From: Bryobacterales bacterium
GTDB lineage: Bacteria; Acidobacteriota; Terriglobia; Bryobacterales; Bryobacteraceae
Assembly: GCA_009697495.1 (NCBI GenBank)
Contig: SHUN01000042.1
Location: forward strand, 1 to 11,251
DNA: 11,251 bases
Direction of reading: 5' to 3'
Shown one piece after another: positions 1 to 7,669 of the stretch. The notes beneath the pieces were generated by a model. The model saw only the letters and a program-made list of their open reading frames with translations, was not told the origin of the DNA and made no database searches. The position numbers were made by a program, and so were the translations under genes. Position 1 is the first letter of the stretch, and every line of letters begins with the position of its first letter.

Positions 1-441
1 CGCCTCAATCTTCGAAGCGTCCATCTGAAATGTCCGCGCGTCCGTGTCCACAAAAACCGGCAAAGCCTGCCGCGCCAACACCGCGTTCACCGTCGCTATA
101 AACGTGTACGGCGGCACAATCACCTCATCCCCCGCCTGCACATCCAGCCCGTGCAGCGCCGTCACCAGCGCCGACGTTCCATTGGCCACCGCCAGACAAT
201 GCGGCGCGCCCATCAACGCCGCGAACTTCGCCTCGAACGCCTCCACCGCCTTCCCCGACCCCCGGTACCATTTACCCGACCGCAGCACCTTCATCCAAGC
301 CGCCTCGTCATTCGCCGCCCACACTGGCCATCCCGGAAACGCCCCCGTCCGCACCGGAGCCCCGCCCAACAACGCGGGCTTCGAAACCGCTGCCGTTACC
401 GCCGCGCCCGCCGCTGCCGCCACTGCCGTTCGTCGTGTCAT
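1..441 (-). CDS. DegT/DnrJ/EryC1/StrS-family PLP aminotransferase with Tat-like N-terminus (partial)
   Basis: The reverse strand reads without a stop from ATG at 441 to the left edge, giving the first 147 residues; the rest lies outside. Residues 68-135 match the family's N-terminal core: AVANGTSALVTALHGLD (85-100, the PLP-phosphate-binding region), then GDEVIVPPYTFIATVNAVL and PVFVDTD. The family uses pyridoxal phosphate, usually to aminate keto-sugars on nucleotide-sugar pathways. The catalytic lysine would lie beyond the edge. The N-terminus is MTRRTAV followed by an Ala/Val-rich stretch to about residue 19, which looks like a twin-arginine export signal; most family members are cytosolic. 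Family-typical sequence begins near residue 25 (LGGAPVRTG). The gene is divergent from the uracil-DNA glycosylase with about 25 bp between starts. No strong ribosome-binding site is visible. The family call is firm; substrate and export are not established. Confidence 0.88.
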   Translation of the reverse strand, partial: MTRRTAVAAAAGAAVTAAVSKPALLGGAPVRTGAFPGWPVWAANDEAAWMKVLRSGKWYRGSGKAVEAFEAKFAALMGAPHCLAVANGTSALVTALHGLDVQAGDEVIVPPYTFIATVNAVLARQALPVFVDTDARTFQMDASKIEA

Positions 442-449
442 ATGCACGC

Positions 450-478
450 ATCGTACTCTGTATGGAGTGCGCCTGCAA
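450..478 (-). promoter_or_regulatory. Weak candidate sigma70-like promoter for the DegT-family gene
   Basis: On the minus strand TTGCAG is followed after 17 bases by TACGAT, which lies 8 bases upstream of the ATG at 441. The -10 box has two mismatches to TATAAT and the -35 box three to TTGACA. If used, transcription would start at about the start codon, giving a leaderless message. The divergent genes leave only about 25 bp, so any promoter must overlap one of them. This is inference from pattern only. Confidence 0.22.
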
Positions 479-1123
479 GACCTCCAACGCCAAATTATCG
501 CCTGCAACCGCTGCCCCCGCCTCCGCGAGCACTGCCAAACCGTCGCCCGCGTCAAGCGCCGCGCCTACCGCGATGAAGACTACTGGGGCCGCCCCGTCCC
601 CTCTTTCGGTGACCCCAACGCGCGCCTCGTCATCATCGGTCTCGCCCCCGCCGCACACGGCGCCAACCGCACCGGCCGCATCTTCACCGGTGACCGCTCC
701 GGCGATTTCCTTTTCCAAGCCCTCTGCAACACCGGCTTCGCCAATCAGCCAACCAGCTCCCGTAAAGACGACGGCCTCAAGCTCACAGACGCCTGGATCA
801 CCTGCCCCGTCCACTGCGCTCCCCCCGCCAACAAGCCACTCCCCGAAGAAATCGCCAACTGCCGCCCCTACCTCGAACAGGAACTCAAACTCCTCAAAAA
901 CGCCCAGGTAATCGTCGTCCTCGGCCGCATCGCGTTCGACACGTACTTATCAATCCGCAAGGAACGCAAAGCCGCTTACAAATTCGCCCACGGCGCAGCC
1001 TTCCTCACCAACCCAACCCTCATCTGCAGCTACCACCCCAGCCAACAAAACACCCAAACCGGCCGCCTCACCCAGCCAATGCTCACCCAGGTCTTCCAGC
1101 AAGCCCGCGAGGCGATAAGATAA
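467..1123 (+). CDS. Family 5 uracil-DNA glycosylase (UDGb), 4Fe-4S enzyme
   Basis: This cytosolic base-excision repair enzyme removes uracil, and in family 5 also other deaminated bases, from DNA. The frame is open from position 44, but the part before 467 is antisense to the DegT-family gene, so I chose GTG at 467. That gives 218 residues, a normal family length, starting VRLQDLQRQIIAC. Visible marks are four cysteines suited to a 4Fe-4S cluster (C13, C16, C117, C132), motif 1 GLAPAAHG at 58-65 followed by NRTGRIFTGDRSGD, and the C-terminal HPSQQN at 190-195. GLAPAAHG, rather than GEAPG, separates family 5 from family 4. No well-spaced Shine-Dalgarno precedes the GTG, so the exact start is uncertain. 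The stop lies 4 bp before the DUF1549 gene, suggesting cotranscription without an obvious functional link. Confidence 0.9.
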   Translation: MRLQDLQRQIIACNRCPRLREHCQTVARVKRRAYRDEDYWGRPVPSFGDPNARLVIIGLAPAAHGANRTGRIFTGDRSGDFLFQALCNTGFANQPTSSRKDDGLKLTDAWITCPVHCAPPANKPLPEEIANCRPYLEQELKLLKNAQVIVVLGRIAFDTYLSIRKERKAAYKFAHGAAFLTNPTLICSYHPSQQNTQTGRLTQPMLTQVFQQAREAIR

Positions 1124-1127
1124 GCAC

Positions 1128-3251
1128 ATGCGGAAACTCGTGTCGATCACCTTAAGCGCCGCGCTCCTCGCCGCCGCCGCGCCCATCGACCCCCGCGAAG
1201 AGGCCTTCATCGGCACCCGCCGCTCCTACTGGGCCTTCCAGAAAGTCGTCCGCCCGCCCCTCCCTGCCAACACGCCCAACCCCATCGACGCCTTTATCCT
1301 CGAAGGCCTGAAAGCCAAAAACCTCACCCCTTCCCCCGAAGCCGATAAGCGCACCCTGATCCGCCGCGCCGCGCTCGACCTTACCGGCATGGCCCCCTCC
1401 AACGCCGAAGTCGAAGCCTTCCTCAAAGACACCGCCAAGGACGCCTACGACAAGCTCATCGACCGCCTCCTCGCCAGCCCCGCCTACGGCGAACGCTGGG
1501 CGCTGAAATGGCTCGACGTTGTCCGCTACGCCGATACCAACGGCTACGAACTCGACGCCGAGCGCCCCCAATCCTGGCGCTACCGCGACTACGTCATCAA
1601 CGCCTTCAATACCGCCAAACCCTACGACCGCTTCCTCATGGAACAGATCGCCGGCGACGAACTCTACCCCGGCGATACCAACGCCCTCATCGCCACCGGC
1701 TTCCTCCGCGCCGGCCCCCGCCACGTCGTCGGCGGCAACGTCGACCAAGAGGTCACCCGCCAGGAAGTTCTCCTGGAAATGACCCTCGGCGTCAGCAACA
1801 CCTTCCTTGGCCTCACCGTCGGCTGCGCCCGCTGCCACAACCATAAGTTCGACCCCATCACCCAGGCCGATCACTACCGCATCCAAGCCATCATGGCCGC
1901 CACCGATCTCAAGGAAATTGAGTTCGCCACCCGCGAAGAAAAGCTCGCCCTCGACGCCAATTCCAAGGCGTTCCTCGCCGTCATCGGTCCCCTCGATGAA
2001 CAGATCAAGGAGATCGAAAAGCCCTTCCGCGAACAACTCAGAGAGGCTAAGAAGAAGCTCCTCACCCCCGCCCATCGCGGCGTCCTCGACGTTCCCAAAG
2101 ACAAGCGCACGCCCGAACAGGAAATCCTCTTCAAGGAAGCCACCAAGCAAATCGGCCTTAGTTGGGACGAGGTCGTCAACGCCCTTCCCCCTGCTATCAA
2201 AGCCCGCCGCGCCGCCATCCGCGCCGAACGCCACCGCCTCGCGCTCGACCAGCCCGAGCCCCCCGCCGCCGCCTTCGCCGTCGCCAACATGGACAAGGCT
2301 CCGCAAACCCACATCCTCAAGCTCGGCGAGCCCAAACACAAACTCGATCCCGTCGAGCCGGCCTTCCTCTCCGTCCTCGGTGGTCTCGAAGCCCCCAAAG
2401 CCGCCGCCGGCCGCCGCGCCGCCTTCGCCAAATGGCTCGCCGATCCCGAGCATCCCCTCACCGCCCGCGTCATGGCCAACCGCGTCTGGCAGTTTCGCAT
2501 GGGTACCGGCATTGTCTCCACTCCCAACGATTTCGGCCAGCTCGGCGGCCGTCCCTCCAACCGCCCCCTCCTCGATTGGCTCGCCGCCGAGTTCGTCTCC
2601 AGCGGCTGGAACGTCAAGCACCTCGACAAACTCATCGTCACCTCCGCCGCCTACCGACAGTCCGCCGCCATCGACGAAAAGAAGGCCGCCATCGACGCTG
2701 ACAACAAGCTCTACTGGCGCATGAATCAACGCCGGCTGGAAGGCGAAGCCCTCCGTGACGCCATCCTTCGAGCCAGCGGCAAGCTCAACCCCAAACAGTT
2801 CGGCCCGCCCATCAAGACGCCCATTGAACAGGAGATCTACGACATCATCTTCACCGAAGCCGAGCCCGACAATCTCTGGCCCCTGCCCAAGGATCGGAGC
2901 GAGATCTATCGCAAGTCGGTCTACCTGCTCAACAAGCGCACCGTCCGCCTCCCGATGCTCACCAATTTTGACCAGCCCGACGCCATCAGTTCCTGTCCCG
3001 TCCGCGCCGTCAGTACCCACGCGCTGCAAGCGCTGTCATTGCTCAACAGCGACTTCATGCAGGAACAGTCGCAAGCCCTCGCCGCCCGCGCCGGCGGCCA
3101 GCCGCGGACCGCTTATGCCCTTACCCTCCAGCGCCCCCCGCGCCCGGAAGAGGAAAAAATGGCCCGCCAGTTCCTCACTCAGAAAAGGATGCCGTTTGAA
3201 GACTTCTGCAAAGCTCTCCTCAATCGCCATGAGTTCGTCTACATCCCCTAG
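1128..3251 (+). CDS. Secreted DUF1549/DUF1553 (PSCyt2/PSD1) protein
   Basis: The 707-residue protein has a signal peptide (MRKLVSITLSAALLAAAA). A DUF1549/PSCyt2 domain covers about residues 52-257: it starts at NPIDAFILEGL, continues with YGERWALKWLDVVRYADTNG, and holds the conserved CxxCH at C233-H237 (GCARCHNHKFDP). A charged helical linker covers roughly 258-430. A DUF1553/PSD1 domain follows from about 432 to the C-terminus (FAKWLADPEHPLTARVMANRVW through LLNRHEFVYIP). Many relatives also carry an N-terminal PSCyt1 cytochrome c domain; it is absent here, so the CxxCH above is the only heme-type motif. Biochemical function is unknown. In Planctomycetes, Verrucomicrobia and Solibacter-type Acidobacteria these genes normally sit directly before a DUF1501 gene, as here, and the pair is thought to act together in the periplasm, perhaps on polysaccharides or sulfated substrates. 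Start is ATG 4 bp after the glycosylase stop. Confidence 0.95.
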   Translation: MRKLVSITLSAALLAAAAPIDPREEAFIGTRRSYWAFQKVVRPPLPANTPNPIDAFILEGLKAKNLTPSPEADKRTLIRRAALDLTGMAPSNAEVEAFLKDTAKDAYDKLIDRLLASPAYGERWALKWLDVVRYADTNGYELDAERPQSWRYRDYVINAFNTAKPYDRFLMEQIAGDELYPGDTNALIATGFLRAGPRHVVGGNVDQEVTRQEVLLEMTLGVSNTFLGLTVGCARCHNHKFDPITQADHYRIQAIMAATDLKEIEFATREEKLALDANSKAFLAVIGPLDEQIKEIEKPFREQLREAKKKLLTPAHRGVLDVPKDKRTPEQEILFKEATKQIGLSWDEVVNALPPAIKARRAAIRAERHRLALDQPEPPAAAFAVANMDKAPQTHILKLGEPKHKLDPVEPAFLSVLGGLEAPKAAAGRRAAFAKWLADPEHPLTARVMANRVWQFRMGTGIVSTPNDFGQLGGRPSNRPLLDWLAAEFVSSGWNVKHLDKLIVTSAAYRQSAAIDEKKAAIDADNKLYWRMNQRRLEGEALRDAILRASGKLNPKQFGPPIKTPIEQEIYDIIFTEAEPDNLWPLPKDRSEIYRKSVYLLNKRTVRLPMLTNFDQPDAISSCPVRAVSTHALQALSLLNSDFMQEQSQALAARAGGQPRTAYALTLQRPPRPEEEKMARQFLTQKRMPFEDFCKALLNRHEFVYIP

Positions 3252-3253
3252 AA

Positions 3254-3300
3254 TGGTGCCTGGCACCAGTTTTCCACAGAAAGGGCGGAGTTTTCCACAG
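3254..3300. repeat. 15-bp palindrome plus two direct AGTTTTCCACAG copies
   Basis: TGGTGCC-T-GGCACCA is a perfect palindrome at 3254-3268. Two identical 12-mers AGTTTTCCACAG follow at 3268-3279 and 3289-3300, spaced exactly 21 bp, about two helical turns. The core TTTTCCACA fits the DnaA-box consensus TTWTNCACA. The element fills nearly all of the 63-bp gap between the DUF1549 stop and the DUF1501 start, and no Shine-Dalgarno is evident for the downstream gene. I recall similar GGTGCC-T-GGCACC sequences as dispersed elements in other GC-rich genomes, but cannot check. It could be a mobile REP-type element, a regulator site, or a processing hairpin between the two cistrons. Confidence 0.6.
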
Positions 3301-3314
3301 GGTACGCCACCACG

Positions 3315-4712
3315 ATGAACCTGCCTAATCCTACTAACCGCCGCAGCGTCCTCAAGTCCGGCCTCGGCGCCGTCGCCGCCGAGTGGCTGCTCCAACGCGA
3401 CCTCCTCGCGCAAAGCCCCCTCGCCGCCAAGCCTCCCCACTTCGCCCCCAAGGCCAAACGAGTCATCTTCCTCTTCATGGTCGGTGCCCCTTCGAGCATC
3501 GACATGTTCGACCCCAAACCCGCCCTACACAAGTACGCCGGGCAGAAGCTCCCGGCGAGCTTCGGCAAAGTGGTCGGCCAGTTCACCGGTGGCGACACCG
3601 GCCTCCTCCCCTCACCGTGGGAGTTCAAACGCTACGGCCAGAGCGGCATCCCCGTCAGCAGCCTCTCTCCCCACGTCGCCCAATGCGTCGACGACATCTG
3701 CTTCGTCCGTAGCTTCTACACCGAAAGCGTCGTCCACGCCCCGGCCATGTACCAGGTCCACAGCGGCCGCGTGCTCACCGGCTATCCGTCCATGGGCGCA
3801 TGGGTCACCTACGGCCTGGGCTCAACCGCCGACAACCTGCCCGCCTACGTCGTCATGCCCCAGCCCGAAGGCACCCCCGAGGGCGGCACCCCGTGCTGGA
3901 GCGCCGGCTTCCTCCCCGCCGTTTATCAAGGCACACTCCTGCGAAGCGGCCCCTCGCCGATTCTTCATTTGAAGCCCCCCGATGGCGTCACGCCGGACCG
4001 CCAGCGCAACACTCTCGATCTGATCCAGCAGATGAACCGCCTGGACTCGCGCCCCGGCGATTCCGAGCATGCCGCCCGCATCGCCTCCTACGAACTCGCC
4101 TTCAAAATGCAGACCGCCGCGCCGGAGGCCGTCGACCTCAACAAGGAGTCCGAGGCCACCAAAAACCTCTATGGCCTCGACGACAAGCAGACCTACGACT
4201 TCGGCTCCCGATTGCTTCTGGCCCGCCGCCTCATTGAACGCGGCACGCGCTTCGTCCAGATTTACTCCGGCGGCGGCCCGGTCAGTATCCAATGGGACGC
4301 CCACAAGGACCTGGTGGCCAATCACGAAAAGATGGCCGGCCTCACCGACAAGCCGGTCGCTGGGCTTCTCAAGGACCTCAAGGCCCGCGGCCTGCTCGAC
4401 GACACGCTCGTCATCTGGGGCAGCGAATTCGGCCGCTTGCCGATGTCGGAAGGCGGCAACGGCCGCGATCACAACCCCCACGGCTTCACCATGTGGTTTG
4501 CCGGCGGCGGCGTGAAGGGAGGCCGCATTGTGGGCGAAACGGACGAATTCGGCCTGAATGGCATCGGGGAGCGCTATCACATGCGCGACTTCCACGCGAC
4601 AATCCTCCACCTTCTCGGCCTCGATCAGCACAAGCTCTTCCATCTTCACAACGGCCGTAACGAGAAGCTGACCGATTTCGGCGGCAACGTCATCGACAAG
4701 GTATTCTTGTGA
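3315..4712 (+). CDS. Tat-exported DUF1501 family protein
   Basis: The 465-residue protein begins with a twin-arginine signal: NRRSVLKSG at residues 8-16 followed by a small-residue hydrophobic stretch to about residue 32. DUF1501 then fills the chain. Hallmarks are [24 protein letters not shown] near the N-terminus, GSEFGR at 369-374, GRDHNPHGF at 383-391, and a C-terminal [13 protein letters not shown]...[13 protein letters not shown]. The fold is related to the alkaline phosphatase/sulfatase superfamily, but no activity is established for the family. It is the standard partner of DUF1549/DUF1553 proteins, and Tat export implies folding with a cofactor before secretion to the periplasm. The ATG at 3315 is the only start that keeps the whole Tat signal. 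The gene follows the DUF1549 gene after 63 bp carrying a palindromic element, and its TGA overlaps the next gene's GTG. Confidence 0.95.
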   Translation: MNLPNPTNRRSVLKSGLGAVAAEWLLQRDLLAQSPLAAKPPHFAPKAKRVIFLFMVGAPSSIDMFDPKPALHKYAGQKLPASFGKVVGQFTGGDTGLLPSPWEFKRYGQSGIPVSSLSPHVAQCVDDICFVRSFYTESVVHAPAMYQVHSGRVLTGYPSMGAWVTYGLGSTADNLPAYVVMPQPEGTPEGGTPCWSAGFLPAVYQGTLLRSGPSPILHLKPPDGVTPDRQRNTLDLIQQMNRLDSRPGDSEHAARIASYELAFKMQTAAPEAVDLNKESEATKNLYGLDDKQTYDFGSRLLLARRLIERGTRFVQIYSGGGPVSIQWDAHKDLVANHEKMAGLTDKPVAGLLKDLKARGLLDDTLVIWGSEFGRLPMSEGGNGRDHNPHGFTMWFAGGGVKGGRIVGETDEFGLNGIGERYHMRDFHATILHLLGLDQHKLFHLHNGRNEKLTDFGGNVIDKVFL

Positions 4713-5164
4713 GTTTTGCCTTCAGACCGTATACGCCCGCTGACCGCGCCGCCTGCCTGGCGCTATTCGCCGCCAACACGCCCCATTGGTTCGCGCCCCA
4801 AGAGCGGGAGCAGTACGAGTCATTCCTGGACGACGGCCCGGGCGCCTACTTCCTGATGCTCGAGGAGAATGGCGCCATCGCCGGTGCCGGCGGCATCGAA
4901 ATCGAGTCGACTCGCAGTGTAGCCTGGCTCACCTGGGGCATGGTGGACTCGACTCGCCACGGCCAAGGCTGGGGAAAGTCGTTGCTCGAATACCGCCTGG
5001 AACGGCTCCGCGCCAATTTGAACGTACACCGCGTTTGCATCGATAGCAGCCAGCTCACGGCGCCCTTTTACGAGAAGTACGGCTTTACCGCGCAGCGCAT
5101 CATTCCCGACGGGTACGCCAAGGGTCTGCACCGCCACGAAATGGAACTTCGATTCACGGCTTGA
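4709..5164 (+). CDS. GNAT-family N-acetyltransferase
   Basis: The 151-residue protein is a single GNAT domain, which transfers an acetyl group from acetyl-CoA to an amine; the substrate cannot be read from sequence. It opens with [16 protein letters not shown] (beta1-alpha1). The acetyl-CoA pyrophosphate-binding motif A is [18 protein letters not shown] at 83-100, fitting Q/RxxGxG/A, and motif B is APFYEKYGF at 118-126. There is no signal peptide, so it is cytosolic. The GTG start at 4709 lies inside the DUF1501 stop (GTGA, 4-bp overlap), so translation is probably coupled. A cytosolic acetyltransferase behind two exported proteins is likely an incidental operon member. Its third-position bases are less C-biased than in the genes to its left. 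Confidence 0.92.
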   Translation: MSFAFRPYTPADRAACLALFAANTPHWFAPQEREQYESFLDDGPGAYFLMLEENGAIAGAGGIEIESTRSVAWLTWGMVDSTRHGQGWGKSLLEYRLERLRANLNVHRVCIDSSQLTAPFYEKYGFTAQRIIPDGYAKGLHRHEMELRFTA

Positions 5165-5248
5165 GGCGGGTTTTCCCACGGCGCGGCGCGTCGTCCCCGC
5201 AGCGGCTGCGCCTTCGCTTCACGGCCTGAGCTACCAGAAAAAGCGAAG
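5153..5248. other. Short convergent intergenic region with small repeats
   Basis: The 66-bp gap between the acetyltransferase stop and the receptor stop holds several small repeats. An imperfect 13-bp direct repeat TTCACGGCyTGAG (12 of 13) occurs at 5153-5165 and 5218-5230, the first copy containing the acetyltransferase stop codon. A perfect palindrome CGCAGC-G-GCTGCG lies at 5198-5210. An 8-bp inverted repeat CTTCGCTT/AAGCGAAG lies at 5212-5219 and 5241-5248, across the receptor stop codon. Neither stem is followed by a T-run on either strand, so I do not call an intrinsic terminator. Confidence 0.45.
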
Positions 5249-7624
5249 CTTCACACCCGCGGTCCGCGGTTGAATCAGGCGCGTGCCGACAAAGATCGAC
5301 TGGAAGTTATAGAGGGCCACCGCATTCGTCATGTTAGTCACTTGGAAGCTTATCTCCCAAACCTTTTTGTCGTCCCGGTAATGGTCGCGGCCGACGTTGA
5401 TGTCAGTTACTGTGCGGGGACGAACTCGCGTTGGATAGGCGGTTAGATTGACATATGGCAGCAAGTCCGAGTAGTCGGGATCGCGGGCGACCTCGACCGG
5501 GTCAGAGGGGTTGGACACCAGGCCAGAGTCATGACGGACGGAGAGCGACGCCCACCACTGTTTTTTATAGGCGTAGTTCAACATGCCATGGACGCCGAGC
5601 TTCTGGTCGTGATCGATGACAAACGGCCCGGCGCTCAATGAATCAACGGCGCCGGACCCCAGGAAAAGCCCACCAGTAAAAGGCGGCGTGACCACGGCAT
5701 GAAAGTGGGTGAAATTCAGCGAGCCGGAGAAACCGCGAACGGGAAGGAAGTTAAAACGTCCCTCGACGCCGTTAATTCTGGACTTAGCCAGAGTGATCGG
5801 AAAGATGATTCCGGTATTGAGAAAGTTATCGTTGTCCTGTAAGTCGGTCGCGCGCTTATGATAGAACGAACCGCTGAATCCGATATGTCGGGAAACAGTT
5901 TGCTGAACGCCTGTTTCGAAGAAGTCCTGACGCTCCGGCCTCATGATAATGACGCCGCCGCTGAAGGCTTCCCGGACGGCATCCGGGGCTAACTTACCGG
6001 CCTCTAGCGAGCTGGACAGGAGTAAGTTTTCATTGGGCGGGGTCTGGTAATTACGGTTATAGGAAGCGCGGAAGACGGTGCCGGTTTCCTTAACGTGAAA
6101 CGCCAGGCCGACGCGGGGCTGGAGCTGCACGCCTTTGGCGACGAACTTGTAATGGTCGTAACGGAGTCCGAGGGAAACCGTGAGACGACGCCAGCGAATA
6201 CGGTCCTGGAGAAAGCCGGAATGGAGGGCGCCGGTGAGTTTACCGGCGAACAGAAACGGGCGGCCGCCTCGGCTCAAATCGTGCGGACGGAGGCCGGGGA
6301 GATAGCCTTCGGTGGCGGGATCATTGAAGTTACGATCGGTGATGCCGAAGGAGAAGAACTCGCTGATGGGGGTGCGCTGCAGGTCGGCCCCCAGCCGTAG
6401 GTTATGGATACCGCTGACGCGGTTATAGCGGGCGGAGACGTTAAAGGTGGACAGGTGGCGGGCCTGGCTGGCGGTGACGGGAGTGTCGCCGGGGCTACTG
6501 AATAGTTGGGCGATAGCAGTGCGGTAACTGGCGGTGACGTCGACGGTTGACCGAGCGTCAATGGTGCGCACCCAGCCGGTGGAGACGGAGAAATCGCGCA
6601 TTTGCTGGCGCTGTTCCTGGAGGTTGGCGTGCTGGGAGCGGAGATTGGCGAGTTGAAACGAACTGCGGCCTCCGATCAGGTTTAGGCGGACCGTGTCGCG
6701 AACGCTGGGCTGATAGTCGAAGCGGGTGAAGGCGCGTTCGGAGTTTCCGCCGTTTTGGAGGTTATCGAGGGAGACGGCGTCGAGATAGCGGTTGGATTTG
6801 AGCGTATTGACGCTTGCAAAGTAGCCGAATTTGGAAGTGCCGCCCTGGATTTGGGAGACGTGGGAGAGGGTATCGAAACCGGCGGCGTAGAGTTGGGTGG
6901 AACCGGCGGCTTTGCGGCCGCTACCCATGCCGGTGCGGGTGGTGATGTTGGCGACTCCGGAGACTTTGCTGCCGTATTCGGCGGGGACATCGCCGGTGAA
7001 GAGTTCGATGGTCTGGACGATGGTGGGGTCGACGGCATTGGAGAAGGCGCCGGTAAGCTGATCGGTGATGGGCATGCCATCGATGACGTAGGTCATCTGA
7101 TTGTGGGCGCCTCGGGGGTGGATGGCGCCATTGGCGTCGGCGGCGAAACCGGGAAAGCTGAGGAGTACGGACTCGATGCCGCGGCCACTGGCCTGGGAAG
7201 GCAGGCGGGCGAAGCTCGCGGCATCCAGTTCGGTTCGGGTGCCGGTGGCTTCGGTGTCGATGGTAGCGAGGATTTCGGAGGCGGTGACGTCGATGGCGGT
7301 GCCTTGACCGGCAATGGTGAGGGAGACGTCCTGCTTGAACGGCACGTTGGCGCGGAGGCTGATGGACTGCTGTTTCAGGTCGAAGCCGGTCTTTTCGACA
7401 CGCAGGACATAGGTCTGGAAGGGGATATTGACGAACTGGAAGTGACCGTCGTCACCGGTAGTGAGCTGGTTGGAATAGCCGGCGATGGCGTTGGTGAGGC
7501 GGACGAGAGCGCCGGGGACGGCACGGCCGCCGGGGTCGAGGACATCGCCCACGAGCGTGGCGGTGGACTGCCCAAACGCGGGCAGGATGAACAGGACGAA
7601 AACCCAATTGGAGATACGGGACAC
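5231..7624 (-). CDS. TonB-dependent receptor with carboxypeptidase-regulatory-like N-terminal domain
   Basis: This is an outer-membrane receptor for energised uptake of a substrate that cannot be read from sequence. The 797 residues begin with a signal peptide (MSRISNWVFVLFILPAFGQ). A CarboxypepD_reg-like beta-sandwich follows at about 22-105 (GDVLDPGGRAVPGALVRLTN, YVLRVEKTGF). The plug domain is at about 125-235, with YVIDGMPITD and FTGDVPAEYGSKVSGVANITTR. The beta-barrel fills the rest and ends in RFFW, the aromatic C-terminus typical of outer-membrane proteins. The barrel is complete although shorter than the 1000-plus residue receptors common in Acidobacteria. GTG at 7624 is chosen because AGGAAAGG lies 5 bases upstream and the signal peptide starts there. 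The gene follows the small His/Cys protein by 45 bp and is probably cotranscribed with it, which suggests, without proof, a metal or metal-complex ligand. Confidence 0.93.
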   Translation of the reverse strand: MSRISNWVFVLFILPAFGQSTATLVGDVLDPGGRAVPGALVRLTNAIAGYSNQLTTGDDGHFQFVNIPFQTYVLRVEKTGFDLKQQSISLRANVPFKQDVSLTIAGQGTAIDVTASEILATIDTEATGTRTELDAASFARLPSQASGRGIESVLLSFPGFAADANGAIHPRGAHNQMTYVIDGMPITDQLTGAFSNAVDPTIVQTIELFTGDVPAEYGSKVSGVANITTRTGMGSGRKAAGSTQLYAAGFDTLSHVSQIQGGTSKFGYFASVNTLKSNRYLDAVSLDNLQNGGNSERAFTRFDYQPSVRDTVRLNLIGGRSSFQLANLRSQHANLQEQRQQMRDFSVSTGWVRTIDARSTVDVTASYRTAIAQLFSSPGDTPVTASQARHLSTFNVSARYNRVSGIHNLRLGADLQRTPISEFFSFGITDRNFNDPATEGYLPGLRPHDLSRGGRPFLFAGKLTGALHSGFLQDRIRWRRLTVSLGLRYDHYKFVAKGVQLQPRVGLAFHVKETGTVFRASYNRNYQTPPNENLLLSSSLEAGKLAPDAVREAFSGGVIIMRPERQDFFETGVQQTVSRHIGFSGSFYHKRATDLQDNDNFLNTGIIFPITLAKSRINGVEGRFNFLPVRGFSGSLNFTHFHAVVTPPFTGGLFLGSGAVDSLSAGPFVIDHDQKLGVHGMLNYAYKKQWWASLSVRHDSGLVSNPSDPVEVARDPDYSDLLPYVNLTAYPTRVRPRTVTDINVGRDHYRDDKKVWEISFQVTNMTNAVALYNFQSIFVGTRLIQPRTAGVKLRFFW

Positions 7625-7669
7625 GGGAACCTTTCCTAAATCGGCGGGCTTGGAGGATGGGGAGTGGAT

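Noticed and set aside
1152..3029. 625-residue open frame antisense to the DUF1549/DUF1553 gene
   Set aside because: It is low-complexity Gly/Glu/Val-rich with no recognisable domain, and is explained by C-ending codons in a GC-rich sense gene that clearly encodes a known family.
3268..3300. Replication origin based on two DnaA-box-like sequences
   Set aside because: Only two boxes, no AT-rich unwinding region, no dnaA or dnaN nearby, and the GC-skew change is 1-2 kb away; kept only as an unexplained repeat.
5198..5248. Intrinsic terminator between the acetyltransferase and receptor genes
   Set aside because: The stems are short or long-looped and no T-run follows on either strand.
6755..7639. 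294-residue plus-strand frame antisense to the receptor gene
   Set aside because: Gly/Asp/Val-rich shadow of the receptor; the minus strand has signal peptide, plug and barrel features.
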